Assembly: GCA_002943765.1 (NCBI GenBank)
Contig: PQWQ01000014.1
Coordinates: 372,001-436,000, forward strand
Source of the DNA: Psoroptes ovis
Lineage: Eukaryota > Arthropoda > Arachnida > Sarcoptiformes > Psoroptidae
Length of the DNA stretch: 64,000 nucleotides
Direction: 5' to 3'
Positions within the stretch are counted from its first letter, which is position 1, and each line of letters opens with the position of its first letter. Below are positions 24,393-37,993 of the stretch, piece by piece. A program made the position numbers and the translations under genes. The notes beneath the pieces are model-generated. The model was not told the DNA's origin. It saw nothing but the letters and a program-made list of their open reading frames with translations, and did not search any database.

Positions 24393-24398
24393 AATAAA
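24393..24398 (+). terminator. probable poly(A) signal of the DUSP gene
   Basis: An AATAAA hexamer 25 bases after the stop codon. In such AT-rich DNA this hexamer is common by chance, so its use is unproven. Confidence 0.4.
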
Positions 24399-25217
24399 TA
24401 CAATTCTTCAATTCAAATCAAAAGATGGCATTTTGTTTTCGTTTTTTTCTCTTTTAATTTTTTTGAAAGGTTCAAAATTCAAAATCATCAGCCATATTTC
24501 ACACGATGTAACTCAATGAATTTGCGTTTTTTCCATGTTCAAGTAAAATGAAATTTCAATGCTTTTGCAGCATTAAATTGGCTTATCAATGGCGTGTAAT
24601 GACACACACGAACCCATGAATCAAAATTCATTTTTCCTACATTATTCATTCCTATTCTAATCAATTGGTAATTAATTTTATCATTTTTTGATATAATTAA
24701 TTTCAAAAATCAAGAAAAATCCGCATAAAAACATTATCACTGATATGGATTGAGGAAATATCGTGACATTTCAATTTTTTTTGATTAAATTTTGGATTCA
24801 AATCAATAAATCTGCCTTAAAATGATCACATCAAATGTGCACACAATTTTTGCATTGAATTAAAATACAATGATTGATTTACTTTTCTTTTGAAATGTAT
24901 TTTTTTCCGTTCATTCATGATTCGTGTTCATGATATTTTAATTTCGATATGATAACAACTGTGTATACAAAATAAACTTGCAACAATAAAATGAAAAAAT
25001 GAATATGAATCAATAATCTTATTATATCAGAATCAATATTAATAACAGCCATAAACACTATTGAAAATATCGAAAATGATTTTTATCAATGATTAAACAA
25101 TGATCATGTGAATAGAGTATGATTGAAAAATAATGAAAAGTGAACAAGTGAAAAAAACAGTTATTATTTTTTCCAAATAAATAAATAAAAAGATAAATAA
25201 CTAAACGATAAATATTA

Positions 25218-25291
25218 GGCTGTCCGGAAAGTTCTGGCCGATTTTTATGAGCAACTCTATTGATTACATGGAATGAACTTTTCGGACAACC
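25218..25291 (+). mobile_element. 74-bp TA-flanked palindromic MITE, copy 1
   Basis: Starts GGCTGTCCGGAAAGTTC, ends CGGACAACC, and is flanked by TA on both sides (25216-25217, 25292-25293). A second copy with the same orientation lies at 44883 and three copies in the opposite orientation at 51322, 51703 and 58111. The TA duplication and the TTAGG(C/T)TGTCCG terminus indicate the Tc1/mariner superfamily. It looks like two short transposon ends joined with the middle lost. Confidence 0.85.
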
Positions 25292-26631
25292 TAAATAAAT
25301 AAATCGCATGAATTGTTTTTATTTTTGTATTTTTTTTCATTCATTTATTTCCACTGAAAAAAATTGAATGATATGAAATTGAAAAAAAAAAAATTTTTCA
25401 TAATCTCATTATTGTTATTATTTATCAAGAATTATTATTATTATTTATATTATCAGACTATAATTAAATGAGCCAGAACTTTTGAATAAGAAAATTATTC
25501 TTTTCAATGTAATTATAGTTGGAAGCAAAAGTGATTCCTGAATATTGAACCAAAAAAAAGAAAAAAAAATCTTTTTCCACTCAAATAAATGAATAAATTG
25601 AATTATGATGTGTAGTATTATTTGAATAGTATAAACTTAACCAAAGACTAAAGAAAAATATATCCGGAATTAATTCATAAAGTTCACAGTAACAATGTCT
25701 AAACAAAAAAAAAAAAAAAAAAAAACGAAGATATTTAAACTTTTTGGCCAATTGGCTTTTGGGAAAAAGCTTGTAAATAAAAAAAAAAAAATATGACTGC
25801 CAGAAATGCATTGCATCTACACTGCTTGAATACGTATTTCTACATATCATATCTTAATGATAAGAAATGAAATGGAAAAAGAAGAAAAACAAGTGTGTCT
25901 GTACATTTTCTTTGACCCAAAACTAATCTTAAATATGAACATATTATTTTAAAACAAAAAACTGGTTTTTTTTATAATCAACAGTTGTGCTTGTTTCAAT
26001 TCTACAAGCTCAAACGCTTATCATCATCAATGGTGTCTTGAACATCTTAAATGGTCATAGCATGATGTTGTGTGTGCGGCAAATCGAAAAACATCGAACC
26101 ATTCAGTCCTTTGTTTGATTATGATTTTGTTTGTGTATTTGTTCGACTTTACATCCAAACAAATCAACAATATTTTTTCATTATTAAAAATTATCAATAT
26201 CACATGTTGTTGTCGTTGTTGTTGGAGATAAATGATTGAAAAGTGAAAATACAAAAAAAAACAAAATTGAACATTTTATTTCATTTTTCTTTGGTGAAAT
26301 ACTGTCGAAATCTTGTCGATAATTTGTCATCATCATCATCATCATCATATAAAAAGATATTGCATATTGAATGATACGAAATTTATTCTAAATTCATTCA
26401 ATTTTATATGTGTTGAAAATATATTTTGTCAATGTGTCAGTGCTTTTTTGATAATAGTTTTTGCAAATTCTGACACAATAAATTCTCTCTCTATTCTTTC
26501 GCTGAAATTAACTGTCAACATTTGAAATTGGATTTCTCTTTTCGTTTTACTTTTTTTCACTTTGATCAACGAAAAAAAAAATTAATTAAGTAAATAATAA
26601 ATTTCAAAATTAAACAAGAAGAACAGAAAAA

Positions 26632-28157
26632 ATGGCTGCGAAACGAATCTCTGATCACATCATCAATTGTAATCCAGGACCAGCTCGTTTACCGAACGAA
26701 ATATTGAAACGTGCACAAGAAGAATTGATTAATTATCAAAATACTGGAATCAGTGTTATGGGTATGTGTCTCTCATGTGTGTCATGTCGATGTCAAATTT
26801 CCAATACTTTTAACGCTAACTATCAGCAGCCAAAATAAAAAAAAAATAATTTCTCTGTCTTCATTTCTTTCTCTCATTTTCAATAAATCACAAATATGTT
26901 TGGGTAAATTTAATGAAAATATCAAAATATATTCAAAAAAGAAATGAGCCATCGTTCACCAGAATTCGGTAACATTATAAAGACAGCTGAAAAATTATTA
27001 CGTGAATTAATGTATGTTCATATATTTCCATCATTATATTTTCTATTCATTTTTCCTTATAAAATCATGTAAATTTTATTTTACAATATGTAAATTTTCA
27101 AAAATTTTCATTTTTTTTTTCAAGGAATATTCCTGATAATTATCGAGTATTATTTTCACATGGCGGTGGTACAGCACAATTCGCTTCGATACCGCTGAAT
27201 TTGTGTTCTGAATATAAAAAATTTACAGTCAATTATGCAATTACTGGTACATGGTCCGAAAAAGCAGCCAAAGAAGCGGAAAAATATTGTCATGTAAATC
27301 GTGTTACACCTAAATTGGAAAAATTTACATCGATACCAGATATTTCTACATGGAATGTAAATATATTTTCTAACACGATTTGTTTTTTCTTGAATTTTTA
27401 ATTAACAATTTTTTTTTTCATTTTGATTTTTCGGTGGTGTTATTTTTCTTCCAACAAAAAGATTGATCCAAATGGAAAATATTTATTTTATACTGCCAAC
27501 GAAACAATTGCCGGTGTTGAATATCAATTTGAAGTTGAACCATTCGCTGAAACGATGCCAGTATGTATTGATATGACTTCAAATTTTATATCGAGACCGA
27601 TTAATGTATCAAATTATGGTGTAATCATAGCTGGTACACAAAAAAATGCCGGTATTGCTGGCTTAGCTATCGTTATTGTTAGAGATGATTTAATTGGCAA
27701 ACCAATGTCAATTTGTCCATCAATATTAGATTATGCTGTATTGAATAAAAATAATTCATTATATAATACACCTCCATGTTATCCAATCTATATGACAATG
27801 TTATATTTACAATGGATCAAAGAACAAGGAGGCTTAGAAGTGATGGGTGAACGTTCAGCTGAACGAGCCAATATTATTTATGAAGTTATCGATAAATCGG
27901 ATGGATTTTATTGCAATAATATTGATAAAAATTGTCGTAGTCGTATGAATGCAGTGTTTCGTATTGGCAGTCAAAATGGTGATGAAAAATTAGAAAAAAT
28001 GTTCATCGAACAATGTAAAGAGCGTAATATAATTGGTGTAAAAGGACATCGTTTAGTTGGTGGCATTCGAATATCGATGTTTAATGCAATGCCCATCGAA
28101 GATGTAAAATTTATTGCCAATTTTATGATTGAATTTATGGATGCAAATCGAAAATGA
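26632..28157 (+). CDS. PSAT1: phosphoserine aminotransferase (PSAT)
   Basis: Four exons (26632-26761, 26942-27011, 27125-27356, 27462-28157) give 375 aa, close to the usual 360-370. It is a PLP enzyme converting 3-phosphohydroxypyruvate and glutamate to O-phosphoserine, step two of serine synthesis, in the cytosol. NPGPARLP is the N-terminal substrate loop; ISVMEMSHRSPEF is completed across intron 1 (G|AA = Glu). HGGGTAQF is the cofactor phosphate loop, and TANETIAGVEY and CIDMTSNFISRP are family blocks. AGTQKNAGIAG carries the Schiff-base lysine, Lys205, and Asp181 is the expected pyridine-nitrogen partner. RISMFNAMP near the C-terminus contains the substrate-binding Arg. All introns are GT-AG (105-180 bp, phases 1, 2, 0). 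The ATG at 26632 follows an A-rich leader and gives the full conserved N-terminus. No broken or missing catalytic residue was seen. Confidence 0.96.
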
Positions 28158-28162
28158 ATAAA
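28157..28162 (+). terminator. AATAAA overlapping the PSAT stop codon
   Basis: The hexamer overlaps the last base of TGA. It is probably too close to act as the poly(A) signal. Another AATAAA at 28457-28462, about 300 bases downstream, is a more ordinary candidate. Confidence 0.3.
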
Positions 28163-30484
28163 ATATTATTAATATTCATATTTATTTTTATTATTATTTT
28201 TTATTTTATTTTATACCATTTTTTCTATGAATCAATTTTATTTTTATTATGAATTATGAGTTCCTGCGATTTAGAGTTATAGAAAAAAACTAAGCATCAC
28301 AAATACACTACCTATTATTCGACAATATTATTTCGGGCAGTGGAAAAAAAATGGAAACAAAAACGCGAATACAACCAAACCATAATAATAAAAAAAATAA
28401 CATTATTTTTTCTTTCCCTCTCCTACCACTTTGTAATATTCCAATATTGAATTTCAAATAAAATTTTATTTTGCTTCATTTTACCATTTTTTTTTTTTTG
28501 TTTCGTTTGTTTGATGTTTATTCAAAAATAATGATGAAAATATAACAAAATGAATGAAATAGAAGAATTGAAATAAAGGAGAAATGATTGAATGATTGAA
28601 TTTTGTTTTTTTAACGCATGCAAAACACATCGAAAACAACGGGATATTTTTTTTTTTGAAAATCTAAAATCAAACATTTCACGTTCCTTTATCTATTATT
28701 TAACATTTCTTTTTATCTTGATTTTCATTTTTGTTGTTTCGATTGTTCGAGTGTTCAAGTATATGAATAAACATTTTCACCGATTCATCTTTGGTGGAAA
28801 AAAATTTCAAATAATCCGATCAGAATCTATGATGAAGATAATACAACGAAAAAAAAAAATGATGAAAACAAATAGCATAAAATTGAATCATTGATTTGAA
28901 ATGATGATGCATCAATGTTCAAATCAATGATTCAATTTTCAACAAATGCAAATTTCCATTTTCATTTATTCAATTTTTCTCCACCTCGGTTTTTAGCTTT
29001 TATCTTTGGCTAATTTCATTGCTTTTGTTTTCATTCATTTGTTCTCGTCTTCATAATTTGAACTTGAATGAAAGCATTTTTTTGACTGATGAAAATACTT
29101 CAAGTGGAAAAATGTGTGTGTATACTGTAAATAATCAATGCATTTACTGGCATATAAAAACGAATGAATATGAATTTAAATGAATTAATTATCATCAATA
29201 TGATTCGTCTCTTGTTTGATGAACAAACAATGACAACGTTCTTTTATGACAAAGTATTTCATTTCTTTTGGAGAAAAAAAAAATTTTCATTCTTCAAAAT
29301 TTCTTTGTGAATATATTCATATTTTTATTCACATGTTTTATTATTCAAAATTTTGAATTTTTTTTATATATTTCATTTCAAATATTCATCATTTTCACAC
29401 ACAGACATACACAAACACCCTGTCAAAAACACTGACACACTGAATGCCAGAAAGAAATTCCAAAGAATTTTACATTGAACCCTAACAGCAAATGAAAGGA
29501 AAAATGATGGAATAAAATTTTTTTTTTCATTCTCTTAGTCCCATACTCTATGAGTTTTCATAACAAGTTATGAAAACCCAGTTCACCAATTTTACAATTC
29601 AACGACCAACAAAAAAAAATTCTGTATTTTTCAATTCAATCAAAATCCAATTGAATTTTTTTTTTTGCATCTTTGATACTCATTCATTCATCCACTTTTT
29701 ATTCAAAAATTCTATTTATTCATTTCATTTTTCATTGTCATCCTGAAATAAAATAAATTGAATTTTCAGGAAAAAATGGAAAAAATGTACATTTCGTTTC
29801 TAGGGTTATTATTTTATTTTATTTTCATTATTTAATCATTGATGTTTGTCGCCGAAAATTGTCAATCGTTTCAGTTGTTGTTCATTGCTCCTTTTTCGCT
29901 CTCCGCGTAAAAGCCACATAATCTGTGGTCCCATTAATTTTTGCTTTCAAATTTTTTTTTTTGAAATGCATTAAAAATTTAAATTGTTTTCATTATTTTT
30001 TCCCGATTTCATTTTTATTTCGATAATTCAAATTGAAATTCATTTGAAACTGAAGAATGAACAAAAAAAAAAAAAAAATTGCCTAAGCAATTAAACGAGA
30101 AAAAAATTTTGGAAATTGAATTTTCAAAATTGAAATTGAAATTGAATAATTGATTGCGCTGTTTGATTTGTTTTTTTTTTTTGTTCACCATTATTTTTAG
30201 AGACTCAAAAATGAACAAATCAAGTTTCATTTTTGTTAATAAAATTGAAAAAATAAACAAAAATAAAATTTGGTAATTGAATTTTTCGGAAATTTCAATC
30301 ATCATTCGACGTTTTGGTCAAATTTTGTATCCAATTCTCAAATGCAAAACAATGTCTAATGATGAGATGAAAAATTATTTATTTTTTTTTCAAACAAAAT
30401 TTTTTCTCGGCGAAAATAAGGGCAAATATTTGAATTTTGAATTCCATGGTAGAATTTGGGGAATTTTCAGTATTCATGTCTGCG

Positions 30485-30730
30485 GTATTTATTTATTTAT
30501 TCATTTATTTATTTATCCAATATATTCTTGATTCACAAACGACAAAATAATACCCAATTTAGTAACCTTTTATTCATTTATTTATTTATTTATTTTTTTG
30601 TTGATTTAAGCATAAAATGGAGAATGTAGCGACGAAATTTTCACAAAGAACGAAAATTCTGATGAATTTGATTATTTATTTATTTATTTATTTTTATTTT
30701 ATTTCATTTTATTTATTTATTTTCTGTTTA
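30485..30730. repeat. ATTT/TTTA tetranucleotide repeat clusters
   Basis: Three separate runs of TTTA/ATTT repeats (about 30485-30520, 30574-30600, 30668-30722) in a non-coding stretch. Confidence 0.75.
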
Positions 30731-33700
30731 GTCGTTTGTTGAGAAAAAATTTTTGTCATTTTTTTTCTCTTGTTTGAAAATTTACTCAAGTTTTTTCATG
30801 TCGTTTGCCTTCGTAATACCTGCATATATTGTGTCTGAAAAAAAATATATGCATCTCGAACCAAAGAGGTTTTGGTAAGATTTTTTTTCTTGAATGAAAA
30901 TGGTTTTATTGAGTTTTTTCTTTGGAACGATTTTCACTCGAAAAGAGAAAATTTCTTGATATGTATTAATTTTTCAATTGGTTTTTTTGCCCCACATTTA
31001 AATCATTTTTCTTTCTTCCCTGTTAATAATCTTTCCCAATGAATTGAATTGAATCATTTCGAAATTTTCAATAAATAAGTACTTTTTAAAAATAGATAAA
31101 TAAATATAAAATAAGTACTTTTATACTTAACTCAATTTATATAATGGTGAAATAATAACAATAATAATAATGACAATGATAATGGTAATAACATTGTTTG
31201 AATATTTGAAATCTGAATGAAAATTATGATATATTTTTATTATTTCTTCAATTTAATTCGATTTATAATTTGAAATTTGTAATTCAAATTCTTCAAATGT
31301 ATCCATTCTTTTTTGCCATTATTTTCTATTTATCTCTCTATTTCTGTCTTTTAAGTGTTTTATCAATAAATTTCAATAAGTATCGAGTATTGAATAAGTA
31401 TTTGTATTTAAATTTATCACATTTTTCATATTATTCTGTCTGATTTCTCTCATTTTTATTTCACTTTTAATTTTTTCTTCTTTTTTTTGAACGAACGAAA
31501 ATGATTCATTAGAATTCAATAAGATATAGTTGAAATTTGAATTAATAATTACTATCATTATTTCGATTATCATTATTTGAAATTCGAGCCAAATAAAAAA
31601 TGATTCATAACATTCTAAATTGAAAAATATTTAATTGATTCATATTTTACTTTTTGCTATTTAACGATGCAAATACTGTGCAAAACACAGTGCCAAAATA
31701 AAGATTTATTAATATTAAATAGACAAAAATATTTCAAATTTATAACCATTGCAAAAAAAAATTGAAAATTTTCATTTTATTTTTTTTTATTCAAATAAAT
31801 TTTTAATAAGAATTTAATTTTCAAAAAATGATGAACGAAATTCTTCGTCTTCTTATTATCTCAAATTTCAATTTTTGAAAAAAATTGAAAATCCAAAATT
31901 CCCTATTTGAATTTTCGAAAAAATTGAATTTAAGAAAATTTTTAAATCCCTTCATTCTTTACACGCGCAAATTCCTGTGAAGAAATTTTTTCCAAAAAAT
32001 ATTCACCATGGTTTTCTTTAATATTCATGATTGAAATCTATTGAAACATATTTTTTCTCGATTCAGGGATTCTCGAAGAACAACGACAGAATCATCAGCA
32101 TCCAGTCGAAATATGTGAAAACACGTAATATAAGTATGATTATTCCTTTTTTCCTCGAAGAAAAAAAGAAATGAACATAGAATCAAACGAAGAAAATGTA
32201 TTTTTTTCTATTCTTTCCATCCGATATATTCAATTTAATGATCATTTGTATTTGTAATTGAAAATCGAATTGAATCATAATGATAATAATAATAATAAAA
32301 CGAAACAATTCATGTGGCCCAACACACGAAAAATAACGAATCAAAGATGTAATTTTCTTTTGATTTTTCTTTTTTCTCTCTCTCTTCACATCTTTTTGTT
32401 TCAATCACGATCAATAAAGAAAAATTTACATGAATTAATAACATTATTATTATTTTCATAGTATGATTATTAGTATTATTTCTATATTATTCTTATATTG
32501 CTGTTTGTGTATTGTATCAATAAAATAATAATATAATCATAAGACTTTTGGTTTCTAATGATTTGGAACACTAACGATGCAACAAAAAGAAAAAAAACAA
32601 TTCAATCGTATCGATGAAATAAATGCAAAAAATGCACATATGAGTCTTTTTTTATAAATCAAATAAATTATGATATAATCATCAGAATAATAATGATGGA
32701 TCAAAACATCTTAAATAATAATAAAAAAAAAACGATGATAATTATAATTATATAAATTTGATATATACCATGTGTCTAACAGAAAATAAACATATCTATA
32801 ATCAAGTCAAACAAACGATGATTAGCTTGAAACAAAGAGGATTTTTGCCTTTTTCCTGCCAATTCATTTTTATTATCAATAAATTTCGATAGGCCCAATG
32901 GGGACGACCTTCTCAGGCCAATCTACTCGGGGAAAATTACCATATTCCATCACTGTTTTTTTTTGTTTTTCCAGCAAAATCATTACAGTTTCTCACCAAC
33001 AAAGCCATTCATGAAATTTTTAATTACAATTACAATGAAATTAGCCATTGTAATTGTTGTTTGGTTTTGAATAAGAATGAAGAAGATAAATTGAAAAATA
33101 GAACAAAAAACAAAAAGATAATTAATATTAATTAAAAGAATCATAATTCTTCTTCATTTCAAATTATTTATATTTTCTTTTCATAAGAAAATGAGACAAT
33201 GATATGCGAAAATTAGAGCAAAAAAAAAAAAAAATTAAAGAATAATGGAAAACCACAATTTGAAATTTGAATATTCTTGAATATTCTGAATAATGGAAAA
33301 ACCAAAAAAAAAAAAAAAAAAATTGTTTATGATCATCATCATCATCAGTGATGTAATTTGCTTTCATTTATTCATTCATTTTGTCTGTTTTCTAAAATAT
33401 AAAATATTTATTCAAAGAATTATTGTTAAATCATTCATTCATTGTCATGCTGCATTTGTTGCTGTTGATGTTGTTGTCATATTGAATTTTTTTTTTTTTT
33501 GCTCCTTACTGGATTATTATTATTATTTTTATTACAATCATTATTATTGTATTTTTCTTAATATCATTTTTATGTATATTATTATCATTATTTTTTTTGG
33601 TAATGGTGATGATGATGATGGAAATTATAATAATAATAATAATAATCATTTTTTTTGCGTTTTTCTTTTCACATCAAAATGAAAAATTCCCATACACAAC

Positions 33701-35918
33701 CATAGAAGTGAAATAAGAATCATACAACGAAAAAAAAAAATTTGTATGAATGAAGAATTTTCACTCAAAGAATCCACAAACACAATTGCTGAATCGCTAT
33801 TAACAAAAGACAAAGTGGAGCAAACAACAGAAAAAAAAAATTGAATCAATTGAAAGGCTAAAATTTTCATTTTTTTTTTGTTTAGTCTCCCGGAATATGC
33901 GTGGAATTCATTGCAAGACCAATATTTGATTCTGTATTCAACAACAGCAGCCATAATAACAAGGAAAAAAATGTTTTCTGTTCATCATCATCATCATCAT
34001 CAAAGGAGAAAAATAAATTGGAAAAAAACCATGGTCTGTTGACGATGATGAACTGAATTTTTTTCTGTTGGTCCAAAAAAAAAAAAAAAATAAAAATAAA
34101 AATAAAAAGGTAGAACTATAGTAAAGTTTTTCAACAAAAAAAAGTAGTTCAAACATACATTCTCATAAATATATTTGAATTATAAATATCAATTCTATTA
34201 TATTAAATATAAAAAAATTTTATTTCAAATTTTTTTAAAAATAGCAAACAAACAAACATTTGATGATGTGATATGATGTGAATATGATGGATTTTTTTTT
34301 TTTGAAATTTCATTTCATTTTATATCAATTCAATTTTCAAAAAAAAAAAAAAAAAAATTTCATAGAAATTTTCAACATTGAAATTGTATTGAATTTATTT
34401 TTGAAATTATTATATAATACATTTATATTTATCTATTTTTTCAATATAAATAAATAAAGTTTTTTTTTGACTATTTCTGGTTCAACTTTTAAAATTGTAA
34501 TGAAATTTTATTTCACAATTTTTATTTTTATTTTTTTCCGTTACAAAGTTGAAATTCATGATTGTGTTTTGTATTCTGAATATCTCTGCGTGTGTTTTGT
34601 TTGCGTGTGTGTGCATGTAATTTCAATTAGCATCAACAATCGTTTTTAATAACACTTTGAAAATTATCCGAAATTGTTCGTCTTTTTTCATCTGTTTTCT
34701 TCAGCATTTTGTCACCAAATTTTGTGTATCTTTTTCTTTTCTTGTTTCATTTAAATTCAATTCAATAATTTTCAATTCTGTTCTATTTTTAAATGAAAAT
34801 TTCTTAATTCTTTCGAAAAAACGAATGATTTTCAGCGATTTCTTTTGCTATCCTAAGAAGATTGCAAAACGTCAAACCCAAGGCAAGTTTCCATTTTTTT
34901 TCGTTTCATTCATTTCATTTGATAAATTTCATTTAAAGAAAAGATATTTAGTGAAATAAAACAGAGAAAAAAGAATGAGTCAAATTCCATTATGCAATGA
35001 ATCAATTAATTTGATCAATGTTTAATTATTTATTTGTTGTTTTTGTCGAAATTTTTTCATCCGATAAAAGTATATTCGTGTATGTGTGATTATGTAATGT
35101 TACATTAATTTTTGACTTTTAGTGCAGGTTTTAGAGCAAAATTTCTTATGAATGCTTTTTGGCTATGTTTTGTATCATATTTCGGCTCAGAATTTTTGTT
35201 TAGTTTATTTTATTTTATTTATTTTTGCCCATTTTGTCGATTAAATTATTAGGAAGTTTTTTCTTTTCGTTCTTATTTCGATGCTAAGATACAAATATTT
35301 ATAAATGAATAATTTTGCTTCGTCAATGTTTTTCCAGATCAGTGGATTTTCAGACAGAAAAAAAAATCTACCCGAATTATCAATTATATGATGGTCAATC
35401 AATTTTTTATTTTTGCTAGCATGCATTTCTTTGCATTCATTTGAAAAATGTTTTTGTTTTGTTTTACCAATGAAAAATTCGACTAATGATAATGACTTGT
35501 ATGGCCTTATATATAAATGAATATTTCAAAATTTTAGTCTTGAATCTATGAAATGAAAGGAAACAAACTTAGCAATGATAATTATTGGTAATGATGAATT
35601 TTAATCCGGTCAAATTGTCTAATGTGACCAAGATCAAACAAAACAGACTGGAAGAAAAATGAAATTAAAATCATTCATTCTATTGAATGATTCAGATACT
35701 AAGATTCTTCAGAAAAAAAATTTTTCAGTAAATTTCCTTGAATTTTACTTTCATTTATTATTATTTTTGTTTAAAGTTATCAATTTCGTAAATCATAACA
35801 TATCATTATTATATACATTGTGTAATGTATTGTCTGTGTCCGTATATGATATGTGTGTTATAATAACCGAAAATTTCATTAATTTTACGACGATAATAAT
35901 AATAAATACATTTTATAT

Positions 35919-35969
35919 CATCATCATCATCATCATCATCATTATTATTATTATCATTATTATTATTTG
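35919..35969. repeat. ATC/ATT trinucleotide tract
   Basis: A run of about nine ATC units passing into ATT units. An open frame reading poly-Ile through it is an artefact of the repeat. Confidence 0.85.
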
Positions 35970-37882
35970 TTGAATGATGCATGTGAGTTTTATACTTTGA
36001 ACAAATACAAATATATCATTTTCTTTGTGTTCAATTTGATTTTAGCAAAAAAAAAACTTTGAACAAAAATGTTTCAAAGTTTAATAATTGAAAACAATAG
36101 CAATTAAAATGAATGATTTTGCTTCATACAAAAAAAAATGGAACAAAAATCAATTACAATTCGTCAAATCTTTTCAAATATTGAAATGTAATGGGCATTT
36201 TTCGTTTTCAAGCAAAAATTTCAAATCACAATTGACCTTCCATATATTATTATTAAACAATAGTTTGTTTTTATTAATTTTTAATGTCACTGATTTACAA
36301 AACTTCAAAATGTCATAATTTTTCCATCAAATAATCGATTATGGAATTAATAATAATAATAATAATAATATTTTTATTATTATCCAATGACATGTTTGAT
36401 CTGTTGGAAAACGTCGATTTGTTTGTTTGTCAGTGTGTGTATGTGCGTGTTTATCATGTTTACCATTTGTCAAGATGTGTGATCATTTGTCAATTATGAT
36501 CATGATTGTCATTCAATTTTTTTTATTTCGCTGTAACTTGATTTTCGATTTCGGAATTTTTTTTATATTGTTTTTTGCTTGAAAATTTCGATATATCAAA
36601 AGTGTATGTTCCTTTGATTAGTTTCATATATTATTTTTGGGAAAATAAACTATTGTTTTACCTCATTCTTGCTTGTAGTTTTTCAGATATTTCCATATAT
36701 TTTACATAGATAATAGGAAAATTATAAATTTTTTTCGATTATCTATTTTTTTTGATTATTTAGGCATTTTCAATCATGTCAAATGTGTGTGTGTTCGATT
36801 CTGCATATGTTTTGCATGCATGTTAGGTTCTGCATACAAATTTTTCCCTATTCAATGCATGTATTGCTGTTGTTGTTGCTGGCAGCCACAGCAATCAATA
36901 GTAGTGTTTTCTCATAAATAAATGTCAGCCAAATGATGGATTGAAATTTGATACGATAAATTTGATCTAAATACAACAAATACGTTCAATTATATGTTCA
37001 ATGAAAAAGAAAATTGTTTATTTATTTTACCATTAAAAAAAAATCAGAATGCATCATTGATCAATTTTGTGTGATTTGAATAAAATTTCAATTCAAATTT
37101 TTCTTTTTTTCACTTCTTCCCTATCCAAAAATGAAATTTGAAATTTCAATTTTTTCAATATTCTTACGATAGATAATATACAAACAAAAATTAATTTTTT
37201 CCCATTTTTTTTCTTCCATTAATTTAGGATTTGAAACATGGAATATGAGAAAAAAATGAAATGGAAAAATTCGCAAACTTCAATATTGGTTATTATCTTC
37301 AAAGTAAACAAACATATTACTACAACATAAACGACACAATAACCACAAGTGTTTTTATTAATTTTTTCCAACTAATTCTTCTTTTGAATTTTTTCATTTA
37401 ATTTTTCAAAATTCATTTCATAATTGCGTTTTTATCTGTTTGTGTGTTTGTGTGCGTATTTCATATTTCAAAAATTAATTCACTTGCACATCATTTCGCT
37501 GTGTAATCACAAGTTTTTTTTTATTCACAAAAATTTTCAAAAATTAATAAAAATTAAATGAAAATTTAAATTTTTTCTGTTCATTTCATTTTGCAAATTT
37601 CATAATTTTCAACGTGAAAAAAAATCGCTCATTAAAAAAATCTCAATTCAATGCATGAATTTGAACTACAAAAAAAATTAATAATAATGATAATGATTCT
37701 TCAACAAGAATTGTATAATGAAATTTTGTTTTCTCCTCATTAGAAATTAAACATTACCAGAAAAAAAATTAATTCAAAAACTCTCGACAAAAAAAAAACC
37801 AAAAATTATTCCCGTGAATTGAACTAATAAGTTTTTTTTTCGCCCATTGAGATACATAATTATCATCGCATATTAATAATAA

Positions 37883-37993
37883 TCAAACCTGGAGAAATTA
37901 AAGAAAAAATTCTGCTATTGTTGTTGGTGTTGCGATGGTGGCGGCGGTGGTGGTGGCCATAGCATTGCTAATGGCAATAGTTTTAGTTTTAAT
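37883..37993 (+). other. open frame with a cysteine string just upstream of the RGS gene start
   Basis: Reading back from the ATG at 37994, the frame stays open to a TAA at 37880-37882 but has no ATG. It encodes FCYCCWCC, seven Gly, and then HSIANGNSFSFN before the Met. A cysteine string of this kind is palmitoylated in RZ-family RGS proteins. It could be coding if a 5' exon splices in, for example after the AG at 37893-37894; it may equally be 5' UTR, since TGT/TGG codons arise readily from GTTGTTGGTG repeats. Confidence 0.35.

Larger units (their letters stand above)
24369..26631. other. intergenic stretch, DUSP to PSAT
   Basis: AT-rich, with no supported gene. It holds one copy of the TA-flanked MITE (25218-25291), a 20-base A run near 25706-25725, and an ATC/CAT tract at about 26328-26347. 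A further imperfect inverted repeat (CTATAATTA ... TAATTATAG, about 25455-25520) is too short to call an element. Open frames on either strand are low complexity. Confidence 0.5.
28158..37993. other. about 9.8 kb without a supported gene
   Basis: Very AT-rich. It contains ATTT tetranucleotide repeats (about 30485-30730), an ATC/ATT tract (35919-35969), and many A or T runs of 15-18. Two small islands stand out in composition: about 32068-32133, which has an acceptor-like and donor-like boundary and could be a 5' untranslated exon, and 32891-32935, clearly more GC-rich than its surroundings. Open frames such as 33293-33682 and 34657-34959 are low-complexity Phe/Ile/Asn-rich and not convincing. 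Confidence 0.5.

Noticed and set aside
33293..33682. 129-codon frame, Phe/Ile/Asn-rich
   Set aside because: Driven by poly-A, poly-T and ATT repeats; no splice context or recognisable motif.
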